Assembly: GCA_947625505.1 (NCBI GenBank)
Contig: CANQON010000006.1
Span: 1 to 64,000 of the forward strand
From: an uncultured Bacilli bacterium
GTDB lineage: Bacteria; Bacillota_I; Bacilli_A; RF39; UBA660
Length of the DNA stretch: 64,000 nt
Reading direction: 5' to 3'
Shown here: piece by piece, positions 19,350-29,490 of the stretch
Position numbering within the stretch: position 1 is the first letter of the stretch
Layout of the letters: each line of letters starts with the position of its first letter
Position numbers and translations under genes: made by a program
The notes under the pieces: generated by a model
Seen by the model: the letters and a program-made list of their open reading frames with translations, nothing else
Database searches by the model: none
What the model was told of the DNA's origin: nothing

Positions 19350-20596
19350 TGCGTATAGGTATTTTTACGGATACATATCCTCCATTCGTTAATGGAGTAT
19401 CAACAAGTATTTTAATGCTTGAAAGAGCGCTTCGTAAATTAGGACATGAAGTATTTATTGTTACTGTTAATCCTGATACGATGCATTATAATTTTGATGA
19501 AGATAATCATATTATTAGATTACCTGGTATTCCTGTAGGTATTTATGATTATCGCTTGACAGGTATATATCCTTTAAAAGCTATTAATCGTATTAAAGAA
19601 TGGGATTTAGATATTATTCATTCCCATACTGAATTTGGTGTAGGTACTTTTGCGCGTATTATGGCAAAACAACTAGATATTCCTATTGTTCATACTTATC
19701 ATACTATGTATGAAGATTATGTTCATTATATTACCCATGGATATTTTGATAGTGCTAGTAAAAAACTAGTAGAATACTTAACTAAGTTTTATTGTGATAA
19801 AACAGTAACAGAATTAATTGTACCTACTAAGAAAACATATGATTTATTTAAAGAAAAGTATGAATATGATCGTAATGTTCATATTGTTCCTACAGGTATT
19901 GAAGTTGAAAGATTCTATCGTGAGAATAATGATGAAAAAGAAACAGATAAACTACGTAAGTTATTAGGGTTAAAGAAAGACGATTTTGTAGTATTATTTG
20001 TAGGACGTTTAGCCCAGGAAAAGAATGTTCCTTTCTTAATTGAGAATCATGCTAAAATAGTTAAAGATAATAAGAAATGTAAATTGCTTATTATTGGAGA
20101 TGGACCTGATGCTGATAGTTTTAGAAAACAAGTAAAAGAATTAGGTGTTAATAATTCTGTTATTTTTACAGGTAAGATTCCTTTAGAAGAAATTCATAAA
20201 TACTATCAATTAGGTACTGTCTTTGTAACAGCATCTAATACGGAAACACAAGGATTAACATTATTAGAAGCTATGGCTGCTTCTATACCTGTTGTAGCCT
20301 TAGATGATGAAGCATTCCAAGATGCTATTGTCGATGAATTAAATGGCTTTTTATTCCATAATAATGATGAATATTGTGAAGCTATTTTAAAACTGATGAA
20401 AGATAAAAAGTTATATAATCAAATGTGTAGACAAGCTAAGATTAATGCTGAAGCACATTCATCTAAATATTATGCTGAAAAGGTATTAGATGTTTATTAT
20501 ATGGCTTTAGGTGGAAAACCTAGTGATGATAGACCTAAAAGAACTTTTACAACAAAGATGAAAGATGTTATTAAAAGGGGGCTAAAAAATGACTAA
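19349..20596 (+). CDS. GT4 glycosyltransferase (diacylglycerol glucosyltransferase-like)
   Basis: FTDTYPPFVNGVSTSI, HSHTEFGVG, TYHTMYEDYVHY, NTETQGLTLLEAMA. Confidence 0.9.
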   Translation: MRIGIFTDTYPPFVNGVSTSILMLERALRKLGHEVFIVTVNPDTMHYNFDEDNHIIRLPGIPVGIYDYRLTGIYPLKAINRIKEWDLDIIHSHTEFGVGTFARIMAKQLDIPIVHTYHTMYEDYVHYITHGYFDSASKKLVEYLTKFYCDKTVTELIVPTKKTYDLFKEKYEYDRNVHIVPTGIEVERFYRENNDEKETDKLRKLLGLKKDDFVVLFVGRLAQEKNVPFLIENHAKIVKDNKKCKLLIIGDGPDADSFRKQVKELGVNNSVIFTGKIPLEEIHKYYQLGTVFVTASNTETQGLTLLEAMAASIPVVALDDEAFQDAIVDELNGFLFHNNDEYCEAILKLMKDKKLYNQMCRQAKINAEAHSSKYYAEKVLDVYYMALGGKPSDDRPKRTFTTKMKDVIKRGLKND

Positions 20597-21302
20597 AAAA
20601 CTTGTTGTTGGCAATATGAAAATGAATTTAACTTTAGATGAAGTTAAAGATTATATAAGTAAAATGCAAGATTATAAAGACTGTGTTATATGTCCTAGTT
20701 ATTTATATCTTCCATATTTTATTGATGCTGACTTCCTAGTAGGTGCTCAAAACTTATCTTTATATGAAAAGGGCGCTTATACAGGAGAAGTATCAGCCAT
20801 TCAAGCATCATCTATTGGTGTTGATTATGCTATTATTGGTCATAGCGAAAGACGATTATTTATTCATGAAGATGATTTAATTGTTAATGCTAAAGTTAAA
20901 AGAGCGCTATCTAGTAAACTTAAAGTTATTCTATGTGTTGGAGAAACACGTGAAGAAAAAAATTTAGGTATTACTAAAGATAAAATAGAAAAACAACTAT
21001 TAGATGATTTGGTAGATATTCCCAAAGAAGATATTAGTGATGTTTTAATAGCTTATGAACCTATATGGGCTATAGGTACAGGAGAAGTACCACTTAATGA
21101 AGAAATACATGATATTGTTTCATTTATTAAGAAGACAGTAAAAAAAGAATTTCATTATACTCCTAAAGTATTATATGGTGGAAGTACTAATGAAAAGAAC
21201 ATTGAAGAACTTAATACAATTGATAATGTTGATGGTTTTCTAGTTGGTGGAGCTTGTCTAGTTCCTGATAAATTTATTAAAATAATAGAGACCGTTAAAT
21301 AA
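20589..21302 (+). CDS. tpiA: Triosephosphate isomerase
   Basis: VVGNMKMN, IGHSERR, YEPIWAIGTG, LYGGSTNEKN. Confidence 0.97.
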   Translation: MTKKLVVGNMKMNLTLDEVKDYISKMQDYKDCVICPSYLYLPYFIDADFLVGAQNLSLYEKGAYTGEVSAIQASSIGVDYAIIGHSERRLFIHEDDLIVNAKVKRALSSKLKVILCVGETREEKNLGITKDKIEKQLLDDLVDIPKEDISDVLIAYEPIWAIGTGEVPLNEEIHDIVSFIKKTVKKEFHYTPKVLYGGSTNEKNIEELNTIDNVDGFLVGGACLVPDKFIKIIETVK

Positions 21303-21315
21303 TGGTCTTTTTTTT
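21289..21315 (+). terminator. Rho-independent terminator
   Basis: AGACC...GGTCT plus T run. Confidence 0.7.
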
Positions 21316-21316
21316 A

Positions 21317-21341
21317 TTCGACATTTTTCGATAACAATCGA
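21317..21341. promoter_or_regulatory. Putative Spo0A box (TTCGACA = reverse complement of TGTCGAA) and adjacent TCGAT-N4-ATCGA inverted repeat
   Basis: Exact 7-mer 0A core upstream of spo0A; perfect 5+5 inverted repeat at 21328-21341. Confidence 0.5.
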
Positions 21342-21393
21342 TAAAGCACCCTAGTATCATTATAATTGCGTAAAAAGAATAAGGAGATGACAT

Positions 21394-22155
21394 ATGAAAA
21401 ATATCAGAGTTTTAATGATAGATGATAATGAAAATTTAATAGCTGCTGTTAAAGAGTATTTTAGTAAAAGACCTAATATTGATGTTGTTCTAGAAGCTCA
21501 TAATGGTATTGAAGGATACAATATAATTAAAAATAGAGTTGATGATTATGATATTATTGTTTTAGATTTAATAATGCCCGAAAAAGATGGATTATACGTA
21601 TTAGAATGTATGAAACAAGATAATATTAATAAAAAGATTATAGTAGCGACTAGTTATAATACAATGGAAGTTATTCGTGAAGTATCCGATTATGGAGTTA
21701 ATTATTATATATTAAAACCTTTTGATTTATCTGATTTAGAGAAAAGAATATTAGATATAACTAATAGAGAATATAGTAATAAAGTTATTGATATGGAAAA
21801 TAGTAATATTCAAAGTTCTATATCGAAAATACTACATGAATTAGGTATACCTTCCCATATTAAAGGCTATCAATATATTAGAGAAGGCATAAATATTCTT
21901 TATGATCGACCTGAAACAGTAGGAGGAATAACTAAAGAATTATATCCTGAATTAGCTAGTAAATTTGATACTACGGTATCAAGAGTCGAAAGAGCCATAA
22001 GACATGCGATAGAAGTTAGTTGGAATAGGGGGAGTTGGGATTTAATGGAAGAAATATTTGGACATAGTGTTGATGTTGATAAAGCTAAACCTACTAATAG
22101 TGAATTTATTGTAACTATTGCTGATAAGTTAAGACTTGACTATCATCGTATATAA
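21394..22155 (+). CDS. spo0A: Sporulation transcription factor Spo0A
   Basis: Receiver domain (VLDLIMPEKDGL) plus Spo0A C-terminal domain (ITKELYPELASKFDTTVSRVERAIRHAIEVSWNRG). Confidence 0.95.
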   Translation: MKNIRVLMIDDNENLIAAVKEYFSKRPNIDVVLEAHNGIEGYNIIKNRVDDYDIIVLDLIMPEKDGLYVLECMKQDNINKKIIVATSYNTMEVIREVSDYGVNYYILKPFDLSDLEKRILDITNREYSNKVIDMENSNIQSSISKILHELGIPSHIKGYQYIREGINILYDRPETVGGITKELYPELASKFDTTVSRVERAIRHAIEVSWNRGSWDLMEEIFGHSVDVDKAKPTNSEFIVTIADKLRLDYHRI

Positions 22156-22178
22156 AAAATAACCCTAAGGTTATTTTT
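22156..22178. terminator. Bidirectional terminator
   Basis: AAATAACC-CTAA-GGTTATTT plus T run. Confidence 0.65.
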
Positions 22179-23073
22179 CTTTTGTATATTGTGATACTAT
22201 ACCTAATGTTTCATAGCTAAATATTTCAAATTCATCACGAGCTATATCATTTTTAATATAAGTATTATTATCATCTTTAGTAATTAAGTCAATTGTATAA
22301 TTAACAACATCAGTACTAGGATAAGGAATATCACTAGTCTTTTTTCTTTTACGCATTAAAACACAAGGTAGTTCTTCACTAGCATATGCTAACCAATATT
22401 TTTTAAAGAAGTTAACGATAATATCTCTTTCCTCATCTGTTAAGTTTTGAGTATCACATAGCTTTTGGATACTTTCATTAGCTCTAAATAAATTACGATC
22501 TAAGAAGACATTTAAATATTCAGGTTTATTTTCTACAAACTTACGATAAAAAGTAGGGGATGATAATCCATAATAAGGAGATGTTTTAAGATTACTAGCA
22601 AAGAAAACACCTGTATTGCCATTAAACATACCAAAGATATTTCTCTTTAAAACTCTAATAACTTCTTTTATTTCATTAACATCCCAAGGCTTATTATCTA
22701 ATTTTATGCCTTCAGCATCGATATCTTTGACAAAGACACTATTTAAAGTATGGAAGTTATATCCATTAAACCAATTATTTGTTATATGTTTAAAAGTATC
22801 TTCACTAATTCCATAAGTATTAAAATAATTGGTTACAATATATTGGATAGCGCCATTATAAATATTTGTATTATCATTAATAATAGTGCGATTACGATTA
22901 TTAATGATTAACTGGATAAAATAGTTTATATCATCAATAGATTCAGCATCATGCGTTATTATTCTTCTAGTTAAAAGAAGAGATAAAAGATTCGTATATT
23001 CATAGTTAGATAATTGATATTGTTTCTTTACAATACTTAGATATTCTTTTGTTTCATTACTAAATTCAAACAT
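22171..23073 (-). CDS. Hypothetical protein
   Basis: 300 aa intact ORF with RBS; no family recognised. Confidence 0.8.
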   Translation of the reverse strand: MFEFSNETKEYLSIVKKQYQLSNYEYTNLLSLLLTRRIITHDAESIDDINYFIQLIINNRNRTIINDNTNIYNGAIQYIVTNYFNTYGISEDTFKHITNNWFNGYNFHTLNSVFVKDIDAEGIKLDNKPWDVNEIKEVIRVLKRNIFGMFNGNTGVFFASNLKTSPYYGLSSPTFYRKFVENKPEYLNVFLDRNLFRANESIQKLCDTQNLTDEERDIIVNFFKKYWLAYASEELPCVLMRKRKKTSDIPYPSTDVVNYTIDLITKDDNNTYIKNDIARDEFEIFSYETLGIVSQYTKEK

Positions 23074-23084
23074 AGTTCACTTCC

Positions 23085-23948
23085 TTACTTATATAATATA
23101 CGATATAAATTAAATGATGGTTTATTAAATAAACGTAATTTAATATTATTAGTACCTATACCGCTTGATATATATAAATCGGTTTTTTTGATTTTATAAT
23201 AGGTATCTATATATTCATTATCTTTTTCAGGTATTAGTAATTGTCTTATACCTGGAATATTTATTTGCCCTTTATGCGTATGTCCTGCTAATAAAAGATT
23301 ATAATTATCAACATTTATCTTTTTACTAAGACTAGGTTCATGCATAATTAAAATATTATATTTAGTTTCATTTGTGGATATTGCTTTATCAATATTCATG
23401 ATTTTTTCTTCAATATCTATTTTATCATTACGCGTAGATAATCCTCCAATAAGAATAGCTTCATAGTCGTTATTATAAATAATTTCATAAGTATTATCTA
23501 ATAATTTAAAGTCAGTCTTATCAATTATCTGTTTAAATTCTTCACGTTTATAATCATGATCTCCTGTAATAATATATTTATAATTACTATTAATTAAATT
23601 AAGTGTATCGGAAATATCAATTATATCTTTATCTGTATATTGGATATCTTTATCTAATAGGTCGCCTGATATAATAACGATATTAGGCTTGCTTTTATTA
23701 AGTTTTTTAATAATATTTGTTAATTCTTCTTTATTTGTTATTTCTCCATAATGTATATCACTTAAATGCGCAATGGTATATCCATAAAAAGAACTAGGAA
23801 CTTTACTATTAATAACATTATATTCATTTACATTAATACCTGTTGTTCCTACATAACGAGCACAGGTATAACATAGAGTAATAATTAAGATTAGGCTAAT
23901 TAATATTTTTAACCAAAGGAAATGATGTCCTTTTTTTTCTTCTTCCAT
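23085..23948 (-). CDS. Membrane-anchored metallophosphoesterase (YkuE-like)
   Basis: IAHLSDIHYGE, IISGDLLDKD, GDHDY, LLAGHTHKGQI; N-terminal TM. Confidence 0.9.
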   Translation of the reverse strand: MEEEKKGHHFLWLKILISLILIITLCYTCARYVGTTGINVNEYNVINSKVPSSFYGYTIAHLSDIHYGEITNKEELTNIIKKLNKSKPNIVIISGDLLDKDIQYTDKDIIDISDTLNLINSNYKYIITGDHDYKREEFKQIIDKTDFKLLDNTYEIIYNNDYEAILIGGLSTRNDKIDIEEKIMNIDKAISTNETKYNILIMHEPSLSKKINVDNYNLLLAGHTHKGQINIPGIRQLLIPEKDNEYIDTYYKIKKTDLYISSGIGTNNIKLRLFNKPSFNLYRILYK

Positions 23949-24008
23949 GTATTATCACCTATTATCATTTTAGCATATTCATTACAAAAAAAGAAGAATT
24001 ATTCTTCT

Positions 24009-24869
24009 TTAAATGTGTTTATATGTTAACCTATCTATTAATGGTAATAATAGATTCATAATGCATAAAGCTACTAAAGAACTAGTAGTAATAGACGTAT
24101 TAAATCTTATTAAGATAGTAATTATACCTAAGCATATACCATATAAAAAAGTATATTTATCATTAATAGGACTATATTTAGAATAAGGCGCTACTAAGAA
24201 TATATATATTAAAGAATTATCTATTAAAATATTAAATAAACCATATCCTAAATCTAATTTCAAAATACTTGTAATAAGGAAAATACTTAGTATATAACCT
24301 ATACTTATTTTCCATTTAATAGCTTTAGTACTTAATAATAAGATAATAATAGATATATATATGATAATATTAATAGTATTAGGAATATTACCTTCGATAG
24401 CGTTAATTAATGTTTCTTTACTATAAATAGGTATATTAGATAAGGTTATAGAATGTGTCATTAAGACAATGATTAATAAACCTAAAAGTAAAGGATTAAG
24501 ATTAATATCCCATAAAATGCTAAGTAAACGACTAATAATAATACTCATTAAAATACCAAATATAAGAAATGTAATAGGAGTATAACTAGGAGCTAATAAA
24601 CCTATTAATAAACCAGAGAATATGCCCTTAAGTGTTAAGTAATTCTTCTCTTTAAATATTAAATCAAATATAAGATTAGTTATATATGATGTCATAGTAC
24701 CTATGATAATAAATATTAAAGGATTTAATAAATCATTTAGGTTTTGACTATGTTGATAAGGAATAACACCATTTTTATAAAATAAGTAATTAGCAATTAT
24801 TACAATCGTAAAAAGAAGTATTACTCTTTGTTTTTTAGCTGTTAAGAAAGTATGAATATAATTAGACAT
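24009..24869 (-). CDS. RnfD-like membrane protein
   Basis: Multi-TM, SGLLIGLLAPSYTP, NLNPLLLG, GNIPNT align with RnfD/NqrB blocks; adjacent to rnfC-like gene; SGAT flavinylation motif not seen. Confidence 0.65.
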   Translation of the reverse strand: MSNYIHTFLTAKKQRVILLFTIVIIANYLFYKNGVIPYQHSQNLNDLLNPLIFIIIGTMTSYITNLIFDLIFKEKNYLTLKGIFSGLLIGLLAPSYTPITFLIFGILMSIIISRLLSILWDINLNPLLLGLLIIVLMTHSITLSNIPIYSKETLINAIEGNIPNTINIIIYISIIILLLSTKAIKWKISIGYILSIFLITSILKLDLGYGLFNILIDNSLIYIFLVAPYSKYSPINDKYTFLYGICLGIITILIRFNTSITTSSLVALCIMNLLLPLIDRLTYKHI

Positions 24870-26118
24870 GTTCTACCTCCTTAACTTTTTCTTTTGCACA
24901 TTTAACACTATCACACAAAGGAATTAAAGAAGGGCATACATAGGAACATAATCCACAATCTATACACTTTTGCACACTCATCTTTTGTAATTTATCAATA
25001 TTATCAAGATTATTGTGGATAACATTGGGATATAAGTGACAAGGACATACTTTTGCACACTTTCCACACCTTATACATTCTTCTTCTTGATAGTTATGTG
25101 GCTTTAGAAGAGAAAGTGCTGATAAATTTTTAGTTACCATTGAATCATTATCAGGGAGCTTATATCCTCTCATTGGTCCATTAGCAAGCATGATATATTG
25201 TTCATCATTAAGATGTAAATAATCTAGTATTTCTTTAATTGGTGTACCTATCTTAACTAAAATATTAGTTCCTTTAATATTACCTGATATGGTAATAATC
25301 CTTTCATATGGAGGCATACCTGTCTTTAAGACGTTGTATATAGCGTAGATAGTTGAAATATTATTAACAATAATACCTACCTCCATAGGTAGTGTATCAT
25401 AATTTTTTTTAGTAACATATTTAATTAGCTTTCTTTCCCAACCCATAGGATAAGTATTACCTACTAGTTTTACTTTAATACGAAGATAAGTTCCTACATA
25501 TTGATTAACTAAATCAGCTAATTTTTTATTCCTCTTTTGAATACATATTAAGCATTCATCTATTTTATTAATATCTAGGATTGCATCAATAGCTTCTAAT
25601 ATATCCGTTATTTTATTTTTAGTTAGTGTATAGTCAGCTGTTATATAAGTTTCACATTCTACAGCATTAACAATTAAAGTATTAATCTTTTTATCGGTAT
25701 TATATTTAATATAAGTAGGATTACCTTCTTTACCAATAATCCCTGTATTTTTTATTAACTCAATAAATTCATCTTTAGTATAGCTATGAATATCTTCTTT
25801 TAAACCAATTCTTTTCTCTAATTTCTCTTTAAAGTCATTTTCAATAATTAAGCATTTTACTTTTTCCCCGTTTATATATGTTTTTTCTGTTATATCTTTA
25901 ACAATACCACTTACACTAGAATGAAGATATGATTTAATAGATCCTTTATTATTAGCAACCATCATTCCTTTATATACATGATCACCTATTTTAGGAATAA
26001 CAGTTAAATCTTTATCATTACCAATAATTAAGGGTATATATATTTCATTAGGCTTTTTATATTCTACAAGTTTATTAAGAGTTAGTTTTTGTTTATGAAT
26101 AATTCCTTCTATTCTCAT
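24862..26118 (-). CDS. RnfC-like ferredoxin-domain protein
   Basis: RnfC barrel-sandwich N-terminus, NAVECETYITADYTL, two CxxCxxCxxxCP clusters (CIRCGKCAKVCP; CIDCGLCSYVCP). Confidence 0.8.
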   Translation of the reverse strand: MRIEGIIHKQKLTLNKLVEYKKPNEIYIPLIIGNDKDLTVIPKIGDHVYKGMMVANNKGSIKSYLHSSVSGIVKDITEKTYINGEKVKCLIIENDFKEKLEKRIGLKEDIHSYTKDEFIELIKNTGIIGKEGNPTYIKYNTDKKINTLIVNAVECETYITADYTLTKNKITDILEAIDAILDINKIDECLICIQKRNKKLADLVNQYVGTYLRIKVKLVGNTYPMGWERKLIKYVTKKNYDTLPMEVGIIVNNISTIYAIYNVLKTGMPPYERIITISGNIKGTNILVKIGTPIKEILDYLHLNDEQYIMLANGPMRGYKLPDNDSMVTKNLSALSLLKPHNYQEEECIRCGKCAKVCPCHLYPNVIHNNLDNIDKLQKMSVQKCIDCGLCSYVCPSLIPLCDSVKCAKEKVKEVEHV

Positions 26119-26214
26119 ACAATACTCCTATTCTAGTATCATTATACCTTTTTTATAATTAAAAAAAAAGCTTTTTATCTTTCAAAAAAAGGTAAGGTAT
26201 GCTATAATGATACT

Positions 26215-26480
26215 TAGCAATTGACAAAGTGACATTTATTGTCTATAATATAGCTCGAAAAAACGAAGAACAAGAGGAGTAAATTAACTAGTAGTTAAAA
26301 GAGATGAAAAGTCATTGGCTGAAAGCTTTTCTTAATGAAGATTAATTGAAGGTAGCTTGGGAGTTGTATATCTAAGTAAATAGGATATAACGTTAACTGC
26401 GTTAAAGTATGAGTGCATAATAAGTATTATGAAATAGGATGGTACCACGTGTAAGCGTTCCTATACATAATACTTTTTTG
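26215..26480 (+). promoter_or_regulatory. T-box leader riboswitch upstream of valS
   Basis: aggatGGTACCACGtgtaagcgttcct T-box/antiterminator core; terminator stem AAGTATTATG (26422-26431)/CATAATACTT (26466-26475)+T run; upstream TATAAT at 26203-26208. Confidence 0.9.
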
Positions 26481-26548
26481 TTTATATTTATACTTAATAA
26501 GTAATATAATTAAAAAATAATTATTAAAAATGTAAAGGGAGTGTTATT

Positions 26549-29074
26549 ATGTTAGAAGCAAAATATAATCACAAAAAGGTAGAAGAAGGAAAGTATAATA
26601 ATTGGAAACAAAAAGGATACTTTGAAAGTGGCGATTTAAGTAAAAAGCCATATTGTATAGTTATTCCTCCTCCTAATGTTACAGGTAAATTACATTTAGG
26701 ACATGCTTGGGATACAACTTTACAAGACATATTAATTCGTTATAAGAAAATGAATGGATATGATGTATTATGGTTACCTGGTACTGATCATGCTGCTATC
26801 GCAACCGAAGCACGTGTTGTAGGCAAACTAAAACAAGAAGGAATCGACAAGTATGAATTAGGTCGTGATAAATTCTTAGATGCTTGTTGGGATTGGACAC
26901 ATAAGTATGCAGGTAATATTCGTGAACAATGGGCTAAACTAGGTCTTACTTTAGATTATCGTAAAGAAGCTTTTACCTTAGATGAAAATTTAACACGAGC
27001 TGTTAAAAAAGTATTTGTTGATTTATATAATGAAGGACTAATATACCGTGGAGAACGTATTATTAACTGGGATCCTGTTGCGAAGACAGCCTTATCTAAT
27101 GAAGAGGTATTCTATAAAGATGATGAAGGTGCTTTCTATCATTTAAAATACTTTATTGAAGATTCTGATGAATATCTTGATGTTGCGACAACACGTCCAG
27201 AAACTTTATTTGGAGATACAGCTGTAGCTGTTAATCCTAAAGATAAACGTTATAAACATTTAATAGGTAAACATGTTGTTTTACCTGTTGTTAATAAATT
27301 AATTCCTATTGTTGGAGATGAACATGCTGATCCTGAATTTGGTACAGGGGTAGTTAAGATTACACCTGCTCATGATCCTAATGACTTTGAAGTAGGTAAT
27401 CGTCATAACTTAGAACGTATTGTTGTTATGAATGAAGACGCTACAATGAATGAAAATGCAGGTAAGTATGTTGGTATGAGTCGTGAAGCTTGTCGTGAAG
27501 CTTTAGTAAATGATTTAAAAGAAGAGGGAATCTTAATAAGTATTGAACCTATGGTACATAGTGTTGGACATAGTGAAAGAACCGATGCTGTTGTAGAGCC
27601 TTACTTATCTAAGCAATGGTTTGTTAAGATGCGTCCTTTAGCAGATCGTGTTTTAAAGAATCAAAAAGATAAAAAGAATAAAGTAAATTTTGTACCTACA
27701 CATTATGAAAAAATAATGAATCATTGGATGGAAATAACTTATGATTGGTGTATATCACGTCAATTATGGTGGGGACATCGTATTCCTGCTTGGTATAAAG
27801 GTGATGATATATATGTAGGTATAGAGCCTCCTAAAGGTGATGGATGGGTACAAGATAATGATGTATTAGATACATGGTTTAGTAGTGCTTTATGGCCATT
27901 TGCTACTTTAGGATGGCCTAATGAAACGGATGATTATAAAAGATATTATCCTAATGATGTTTTAGTAACAGGATATGATATTATTCCATTCTGGGTTAAT
28001 AGAATGACTTTCCAAGGATTAAAGTTTACAGGTAAAAGACCTTTTAAAGATTGTTTAATACATGGATTAATTCGTGATAAGAATGGTGTTAAGATGAGTA
28101 AATCCTTAGGTAATGGTGTTGATCCTATGGATGTTATAGATGAATATGGATGTGATGCTTTAAGGTTCTTCTTAACTACTAATTCAGCTCCAGGCGCTGA
28201 TTTAAGATATGATGATGAAAAAGTTAAATCAGCATGGAATTTTATTAATAAATTATGGAATGCCTCTAGATTTGTTTTAATGAATCTTGAAGGATTTACT
28301 ACTAAAGATTATACTTTAAAGAACTTATCTTTACCTGATAAATGGATGCTAAATAAATTAAATAAAACAGTTAAAGAAGTAAGAAAAAATATGGATTCAT
28401 ATGATTTCCATAATGTAGGTAATGCTTTATATTCATTTATTTGGGATGATTTCTGTGATTGGTATATTGAGTTATCTAAGAGTGATATGTCTAATACTAA
28501 TAAGAGTGTTTTACTTAAAGTATTAACCGATATTGTTAAAATGTTACATCCTTTTATGCCATATGTAACTGAAGAGATATATTTAATGTTACCTATTAAA
28601 GATCAAGAATCTATTATGTTAGAAAATTATCCTAAAGCTACAAAGAATAAATATGATGAAGAAGAAGATACTTTAGATAAGATTATTGAAGATATTATCG
28701 CTATTAGAAATTTAAAAGCAACTAATAATATTACAAAACAAGCTAAGGTTAAATATGAAGTAGACTCTTCTTTAGAAACAATTTATACATCACAATTAAA
28801 GATTAAAGAAGAAAATATTTTACAAGATAATAACGAATATTTAACAAGTAATTATAAATCTAAATATATTAATATTACTTATTATTATGAAGGTACTAAA
28901 GAAGATGAAAGCCGTAAAGAAGAAGAAATTAAAAAACTTGAAGCTTCTATTGAACGCCGTGAAAAATTATTAAGTAATGAAAATTATGTATCTAAAGCTC
29001 CTTTAAATATTGTTGAAGCTGATCGTAAGAAATTAGCTGAAGAAAAAGAAAAATTAGCTATATTAAAGGGTTAA
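26549..29074 (+). CDS. valS: Valyl-tRNA synthetase
   Basis: [27 protein letters not shown], ValRS C-terminal coiled coil. Confidence 0.98.
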   Translation: MLEAKYNHKKVEEGKYNNWKQKGYFESGDLSKKPYCIVIPPPNVTGKLHLGHAWDTTLQDILIRYKKMNGYDVLWLPGTDHAAIATEARVVGKLKQEGIDKYELGRDKFLDACWDWTHKYAGNIREQWAKLGLTLDYRKEAFTLDENLTRAVKKVFVDLYNEGLIYRGERIINWDPVAKTALSNEEVFYKDDEGAFYHLKYFIEDSDEYLDVATTRPETLFGDTAVAVNPKDKRYKHLIGKHVVLPVVNKLIPIVGDEHADPEFGTGVVKITPAHDPNDFEVGNRHNLERIVVMNEDATMNENAGKYVGMSREACREALVNDLKEEGILISIEPMVHSVGHSERTDAVVEPYLSKQWFVKMRPLADRVLKNQKDKKNKVNFVPTHYEKIMNHWMEITYDWCISRQLWWGHRIPAWYKGDDIYVGIEPPKGDGWVQDNDVLDTWFSSALWPFATLGWPNETDDYKRYYPNDVLVTGYDIIPFWVNRMTFQGLKFTGKRPFKDCLIHGLIRDKNGVKMSKSLGNGVDPMDVIDEYGCDALRFFLTTNSAPGADLRYDDEKVKSAWNFINKLWNASRFVLMNLEGFTTKDYTLKNLSLPDKWMLNKLNKTVKEVRKNMDSYDFHNVGNALYSFIWDDFCDWYIELSKSDMSNTNKSVLLKVLTDIVKMLHPFMPYVTEEIYLMLPIKDQESIMLENYPKATKNKYDEEEDTLDKIIEDIIAIRNLKATNNITKQAKVKYEVDSSLETIYTSQLKIKEENILQDNNEYLTSNYKSKYINITYYYEGTKEDESRKEEEIKKLEASIERREKLLSNENYVSKAPLNIVEADRKKLAEEKEKLAILKG

Positions 29075-29075
29075 A

Positions 29076-29423
29076 ATGGTATTTATTCATTATCCTAAAT
29101 GTTCAACATGTAAGAAAGCTAAAGAGTTTTTAGATACTAATAATATTAAGTATGAAGAAAGAAATATTGTCTTAGATAATCCTAAATATGAGGAATTAAA
29201 AGAATGGATTACTATTATTCCTATTAAGAAATTATTTAATACTAGTGGATTAAAATATAAAGAATTAAAACTAAAAGATAAATTAGATACCATGAGTGAT
29301 GAAGAAAAGCTAAAATTACTTGCTAGTGATGGAATGTTAGTTAAAAGACCATTACTTATTGATAAATCTAAAATATTAGTAGGTTTTAAAATAAAAGAAT
29401 GGGAAGATAATTTTAAAATATAA
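29076..29423 (+). CDS. ArsC/Spx family protein (thioredoxin-like CxxC)
   Basis: IHYPKCSTCKKAKEFLDTNNI, DGMLVKRPLLID. Confidence 0.92.
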   Translation: MVFIHYPKCSTCKKAKEFLDTNNIKYEERNIVLDNPKYEELKEWITIIPIKKLFNTSGLKYKELKLKDKLDTMSDEEKLKLLASDGMLVKRPLLIDKSKILVGFKIKEWEDNFKI

Positions 29424-29446
29424 GCTATACAATGTATAGCTTTTTT
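29422..29446 (+). terminator. Rho-independent terminator
   Basis: AAGCTATACAATGTATAGCTT plus T run. Confidence 0.8.
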
Positions 29447-29490
29447 ATTATTTTTTTGATATACTTAAAAAGAGAATAGGAAGTGTGTGT

